Shown here one piece after another: positions 58,800-64,000 of a DNA stretch of 64,000 bases; within the stretch, counting starts at the first letter, position 1; every line of letters begins with the position of its first letter. The DNA is from Populus alba. Its lineage: Eukaryota; Streptophyta; Magnoliopsida; Malpighiales; Salicaceae. Made by a program: the position numbers and the translations under genes. The notes below the pieces were generated by a model. The model was not told the DNA's origin and made no database searches. It worked only from the letters and a program-made list of their open reading frames with translations. The DNA is taken from contig NC_133302.1 of the NCBI RefSeq assembly GCF_005239225.2, positions 4,836,001 to 4,900,000 on the forward strand, in the 5' to 3' direction.

Positions 58800-61700
58800 A
58801 ATTCATTTATTGTATTTAATTTAAATTTTTCTATTCATTTTTTTTTTTTCGTGTTCTGTTTGGGTGTGAGTGCGTGTATGTTTGGTATTGTAAAAGATTT
58901 TGTAGTTATGATTTAAAAAATTAGATTTTAAATAAATATTTTTAGTTGTAGTTTTTAAAAAATAAATTTAAAAAAAATGTGTTTTGTTACAATTATTATG
59001 AAATTAATTTTTATATGCAAAATAAATAAAAAAAACATATTATTTAAATTTTTATAAAATTAAAATTCGAAACGTAATAATGTGTGGAATTCAATTTGAC
59101 TAATCGAACAATTTTTTTTCTATAATGGAATAAAAATCTGAAGTTATTGGTCAATTTAAAAAATAATAATAATTTTTAAATGTGATATTAGCTTTTAAAA
59201 TATTAATAAACAGTTAAAAGCAACAATCATAGTTTAAAGGTAAAGCCGATTCCCAAACAAACACTAAGTTTTTGTACTTTTGTGTGATGTTATGTGGATG
59301 TTTTTCATTGATTTAATTTTCTAGTAATTTATAGAAAGAAAAGGGGACAATTGAGTTGGCTTTGGTATTAATGTAGGTCCCAATTACAGGTTGGCTCAAT
59401 GACTCTTGATTTCACAAAATAAACCTGCATTTAAATTAGGGTTTCTTTTTGAGTTTTTGATAGTTTAAATATAAGATTTATTAGAAATAAAAAAAAGGGT
59501 TTTTAAAATAAGACATGCGTGTCTGTTAGCTGTTCTTGAGATATATTTAGAAATTTCAAAAGCAAAAGAGAAAAAAAAAAGATCGAAAATTATGTTCATT
59601 GTCTAGCAAGAAAGAAAAATCGAGAGAAAAGTAGGGAAATTTGAAGACAAATAAAAAAATTGAAAGATGTAAAAAGAAAGAATGTAAAGATAAAATTTGA
59701 TTGTGGATTTATTTGGAAGGTAATTACAGCAAGAAAAAAAAAAGTCAAAATTAGTTGAATTTTATTTTTATATAAATTGACAAATCAATTTTTTTTTTTT
59801 TTTTTGTGTAAAGGTTTTGAAGAGGAAAAAAAAAACCTCTTGCTAGTTATGATCCCATCAGCACAACTTTTTAATAATTTTTCTGCTTCAAATTCAGAAC
59901 CCTATTGAAGTGCCAAAACTAGCATATCTTAATTAAAATTCTTATTTTACTAGTAATAAGAGGAGGCCACACTCTTGCATCCATTCATTTTCATGGTGGC
60001 CGAGCTAGAGACGTGGAGAATCTAGAGAGAGCCAGAATCTTGGCGAAGTTGTTTTGTGTATATCTGTTTGATTTTATGTTTTAAAAATATTTTTTAAAAT
60101 AATTAAAAAAAATTTAATATTTGTTGATGTTGATTTTAAAAATAATTTAAAAAAAAATAAAAAATATATATTATTTTGATATATTTTTAAGGAAAAAACA
60201 CTTTAAAAAGCAACCGCAATCACAATCCCAAACAAACAAAATTTAATTAAGGTTGGCGGGTCAATTCGGGATTTAGAAGATGTTTAAAAGTATGATAAGA
60301 GTTGTTTTTCAAAGTGTTTTTTCTCGAAAATATATCAAAATAATATTTTTTTTACTTTTTAAAATTTATTTTTGATATTAGTATATCAAAATAATCTGAA
60401 AACACCAAAAAAATATTAATTTAAAATGTAAAAAAAATATTTTTTTTCAAAAACGTTTTTGAAATATAAAAACAAATAAGTCTTTAGTCATGTCTTAAAT
60501 TAAACTAAATAGAATTTAACCTCATCAAATTTAATAAATTAACTCATAACTTATAACCTAATTAATTCAATCAAAATTTGACATGATTTAAAAATAAAAA
60601 TAAAAATTAATGTTATTTGAACTTTTTTTTAAAAATATCTAAGAAAGCACAAGACCCGAACACTTAAACCGACAGAGTTTAATAACTTTTTATATACATA
60701 TACAGCTGGAATCAAAGATGCTTCTTGTTTGAGAAAAAAATAAAAAGAAAAGAAAAGCAAAGAGCTACTATTTCATGAGAGGTAGGGCAGTTGTGGTGCC
60801 CATATAGTTTCATCGTGTTGGCCATTAGAGAAAACTATTGTATCATCAAGAAGTGTTTTGCAAGGTTTGAGTTTATTTTAATTATTAATGCTCTCCTGAG
60901 ACTATCCTTCCTTGCAATCACATCTTGTATGCACCATGGGGCCATCACGATTAATTAAAAGGGAAAATCTGTAATAGTATAAAGTTAATTTTTTATTATT
61001 ATTATTAATGTGGTTATCCGGATCAGTTTACGCGTATTTTGACTAATCTTACGGGTTCTGAAATTAATAATCATATAAATTTCTAGTAACTTTGAGATTT
61101 ATGAAACTCAAATAAGTGATTTTTAAATAATAAACTTAAAACTTGATTTGCATTTTTTAAATTAACATAAAGTTAATTTAAGCTCATGGGTTGATGTTTC
61201 CACTTCACCTCTTGACATGACCACACTTGAAATTGCTTGGGTTGTAATGTTAAGTATGTTATTTATTCTTGGACTATATATTTTATTTTTGTGATTTAAA
61301 TGTATTTATTAAAAAATATTTTTTTATTTTTTATTTAAAATTAATTTTTTTTATATTTCTATATCATTTTGATATATTGATATCAAAAATAATTTTAAAA
61401 AATAAAAAAAATATATATTATTTTGATTCATTTTCAAGTAAGATATATCCTTTCAAGTAAAATAATTTTAAAAAATAAAATATATTTTAAAAAGCAACTA
61501 CTACTACACTTTTAAACATGTCCTTCATCTATCATTTATTTTAATCAATTTGATTGTTACACTTTATTAGCTAGGGTTATAACTTGATAGGTGTTTAGTG
61601 TTGTGATGTAAAATTTATTTTTTAAAAAATAACATTAACATATCAAAATCATTTAAAAATAACTAAAATATATATTAATTTGATTTTTTTTAAGACAAAA

Positions 61701-64000
61701 AACAATAGAACAGGCAGGTTATAATAATAAAAAAAAAAACACTGTTTTTGCTGGATGTAGAAAAAGTTTTTTTAAAAAAATCTAATTCAATTGCACATAA
61801 TTTGTTTAAACCTCATGAAAGAGAATTTAACTATAATCTATGAAAACTGCCAAGAAAACTACTGTATCTTGTGTACATTTATTATATTCTATTGAAAAAT
61901 TATCCATGTACTAATTTTTATATTAAAAAAATTCAAACGAATTGATATATCAACTAATAAATAGTAAAATAAAGATTCGATGAATTATCTAACCATTCAT
62001 TCTATAATCATTTGCCAAAATTATTTTTCCTTTCCATATGCATGTATTTCTCTTCAACAGTGTAAAGGAGTAGAATAATAAATATCATTGTAGAGGTTTC
62101 AATTTAATCTTTATCAGAATAAATAGTAACATAAATTATATCACAGATTAAAAAAAAAAAACTTTATTGTGAAATACGAATTGCCCAGATTTAATGTGAG
62201 GTGTGTCAAAAATGTAAATGCAATGTACGCAACTAACGAGTATAATATTTTCTATACTTAAAAAACTTGGGAACAATGTATTTTCTTCACTGTTTATATA
62301 GATAGTGAAGGAGATGGCTTCTTTCTTTCTGTTTTTGCATTTTCCTCCTTTTTTTTATTTTTTATATATATTTTTTTAATTTTATCCTTTAATATTTACT
62401 TAATTTTAAATTTATCTTTTTAAATTATTTCAAGTTATTTTTTATAAAATTATCACAATCTCAAACAAATATCATTTGATTTGTACTCGATTTTATGAGA
62501 ATCTTTTTTTATTATTGTTTTATTAAGTAAACAATAGTTTTAAAAAATAAAGTTTTTAAACCCAGTAGAGTCCATAACTTAGATCATAGATTTGATTAAT
62601 TTTATAATGTTATTACAATCTCAAACAAATATCTCAACATTTAATTTGTAACCCAGATCATGTATTTGACTAATTAAGTTGTGAGTTGCATTTTTTAGAA
62701 GTCATCTTAATTTTTAAAAAAGTTAAATAATTCTTTTTACTAATTGATCATGTTGACTTTGAACCCTTCAAATCGACTAAATCAAGTCGAGACACTTTCT
62801 ATATAATTTAATTTTAAATTTCAAGTTAGAAAATAAATCTAATAATGAGGTTTTACGGTTAATTAATCAAACTAAATTTAATAATAAATACCAAATAATT
62901 TTCTATAACATGAATAGTTTTTTCTAAGTTGGTTTTGTTTTTTTAATTTGAATCACAATGTAACATGACCATGTAACCTAGTAAAGCATAAACCAAAAGG
63001 TACTTTTTTTTTTTTTGCAGAAGTTGTTTAAGGAGCTAAAATAAGTCATATAATAATAATTGAGTTGACATGGGATTTACATGACAAATTAAATCTGGAA
63101 TAATGATACGTGGGCTGGGCATTTAAATCCAATGCTTGATCTTTGCTTAGCCCACCTCGTGATTATTATTATTATTGATTTATTGGGTCTAGGATTCCAG
63201 GGTTTCTTGGGGAAACACAGCACTCCGAAAATAATGATAAAAGGAGAAATTTTCATTTTTTTTCCTATTATATTTTCAAATTTTGATTTGTATTCTCCTA
63301 TTTTTTTCAAATTTATCAATTTAAGGTATCCAATGACACTTGTACATTTATACAGTTTTGTGGAAAAAAAAATACGAGTATAAAAAAGATATATCCATGT
63401 ACATTTATTTTTTTAAAATACAGAGATTCAATATAAAATTATCTCATAGATTGGATTTATTTTATCTAGCTATTTCTAATTTTATCTCCATGTACTAATT
63501 TAGTTCTTGAATTGAATTGTTGAAGTATATAAACCAATTAATCTCGACTTGAAGTGTCATAACTAATAAAAATTAATTAATTTGACATGTATTTAATATT
63601 GTGATAATTTTTATAATTATAATTTAAAATGATATATTTAAAAAAAATTTACAAAATCTAACTTTTTTAATCAAGGTTTTAAGATAAAATTACTTACAGA
63701 ATCATGCAAATCTATAATATATATTGATTAATCAAATTAATCAAACACCTTCTAATAGAAACAAAATACAAATTGCACAATGCTACATCTTAGGAAAAAA
63801 TAAGAACTAGTTTATTTAAGTCATCTAAAAAACAACACATCATTCACTCAAGAGACATCTAATTTACTTAACATAAATTAAAAGAGAAAAAATGTTATAC
63901 CACATGACTTTGAAGATCGAATTCAAGTGTTTATTTAAAAATATAATTACGGTTACTTTTTTAAAAAAAATATTTATCTTTAAATATATTAAAATAATAT
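58800..64000. repeat. AT-rich intergenic DNA with dispersed repeats, no gene
   Basis: Several related MITE-like segments built from runs such as ATATCAAAATAATATTTTTT and AACACTTTAAAAAGCAACC followed by CAATCCCAAACAAAC: about 60,060-60,240, 60,290-60,475, 61,290-61,500 and 61,590-61,760. CTTCACT...AGTGAAG forms a short palindrome at 62,286-62,312. Open frames (61,269-61,460; 63,089-63,383) have the composition of the background. No exon, tRNA or rRNA seen. Confidence 0.5.

Noticed and set aside
63089..63383. Opposed short frames
   Set aside because: Background composition, no exon signals or recognised motif.

Overview
The window looks like nuclear DNA of a woody eudicot, most likely poplar or willow (Salicaceae). 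The evidence is: multi-exon genes with GT-AG introns, about two thirds AT, abundant plant LTR retrotransposons, and short dispersed repeats whose wording (a motif ending in CAATCCCAAACAAAC; a repeat rich in ACTCGAGTCATGAG) I associate with Populus. The species call is inference. There are 500 Ns at 19,522-20,021.

Layout. 1-3.9 kb is repeat-rich: a copia LTR with part of gag, and two gypsy LTR fragments. 3.9-5.0 kb is an LTR of an old Tat-type gypsy element. 5.98-14.5 kb (minus) is RLK copy A, an LRR-malectin receptor kinase gene with six one-base frameshifts as read. 14.5-17.4 kb is its upstream region (duplicated leader/TATA, copia LTR, SINE, start of a palindromic repeat). At about 17,413 a duplication junction enters copy C, exons 1-2 of a third and more diverged RLK, which runs into the gap. 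20.0-31.8 kb is a long Ty3/gypsy element of Tat/Ogre type: gag-protease, a candidate intron, RT, RNase H, a second RNase H, integrase, a 1.1-kb array of hairpin repeats, and a 2.8-kb LTR. It sits inside the 5' LTR of an older, pol-less Tat element (31.8-36.6 kb). 37.57-46.05 kb (minus) is RLK copy B, for which I could trace 24 exons in one open frame of 993 codons. 46-49.6 kb repeats the upstream region and ends in the palindromic repeat. 50.0-54.8 kb (minus) is a decayed Ty1/copia element. 55.8-58.3 kb (minus) is a two-exon gene for a small acidic, probably N-myristoylated protein. 58.8-64 kb shows only AT-rich repeats.

The host content is therefore one receptor-kinase family in tandem (B probably functional, A nearly identical but frameshifted, C a fragment) plus one small acidic protein. 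The rest is transposable elements that have shaped the cluster. The most unusual signals are the array of about 31 hairpins with a constant loop and matched stems in the gypsy 3' region, the palindrome cascade in its LTR leader, an intron candidate between its protease and RT, and the duplication breakpoint inside a palindromic minisatellite.
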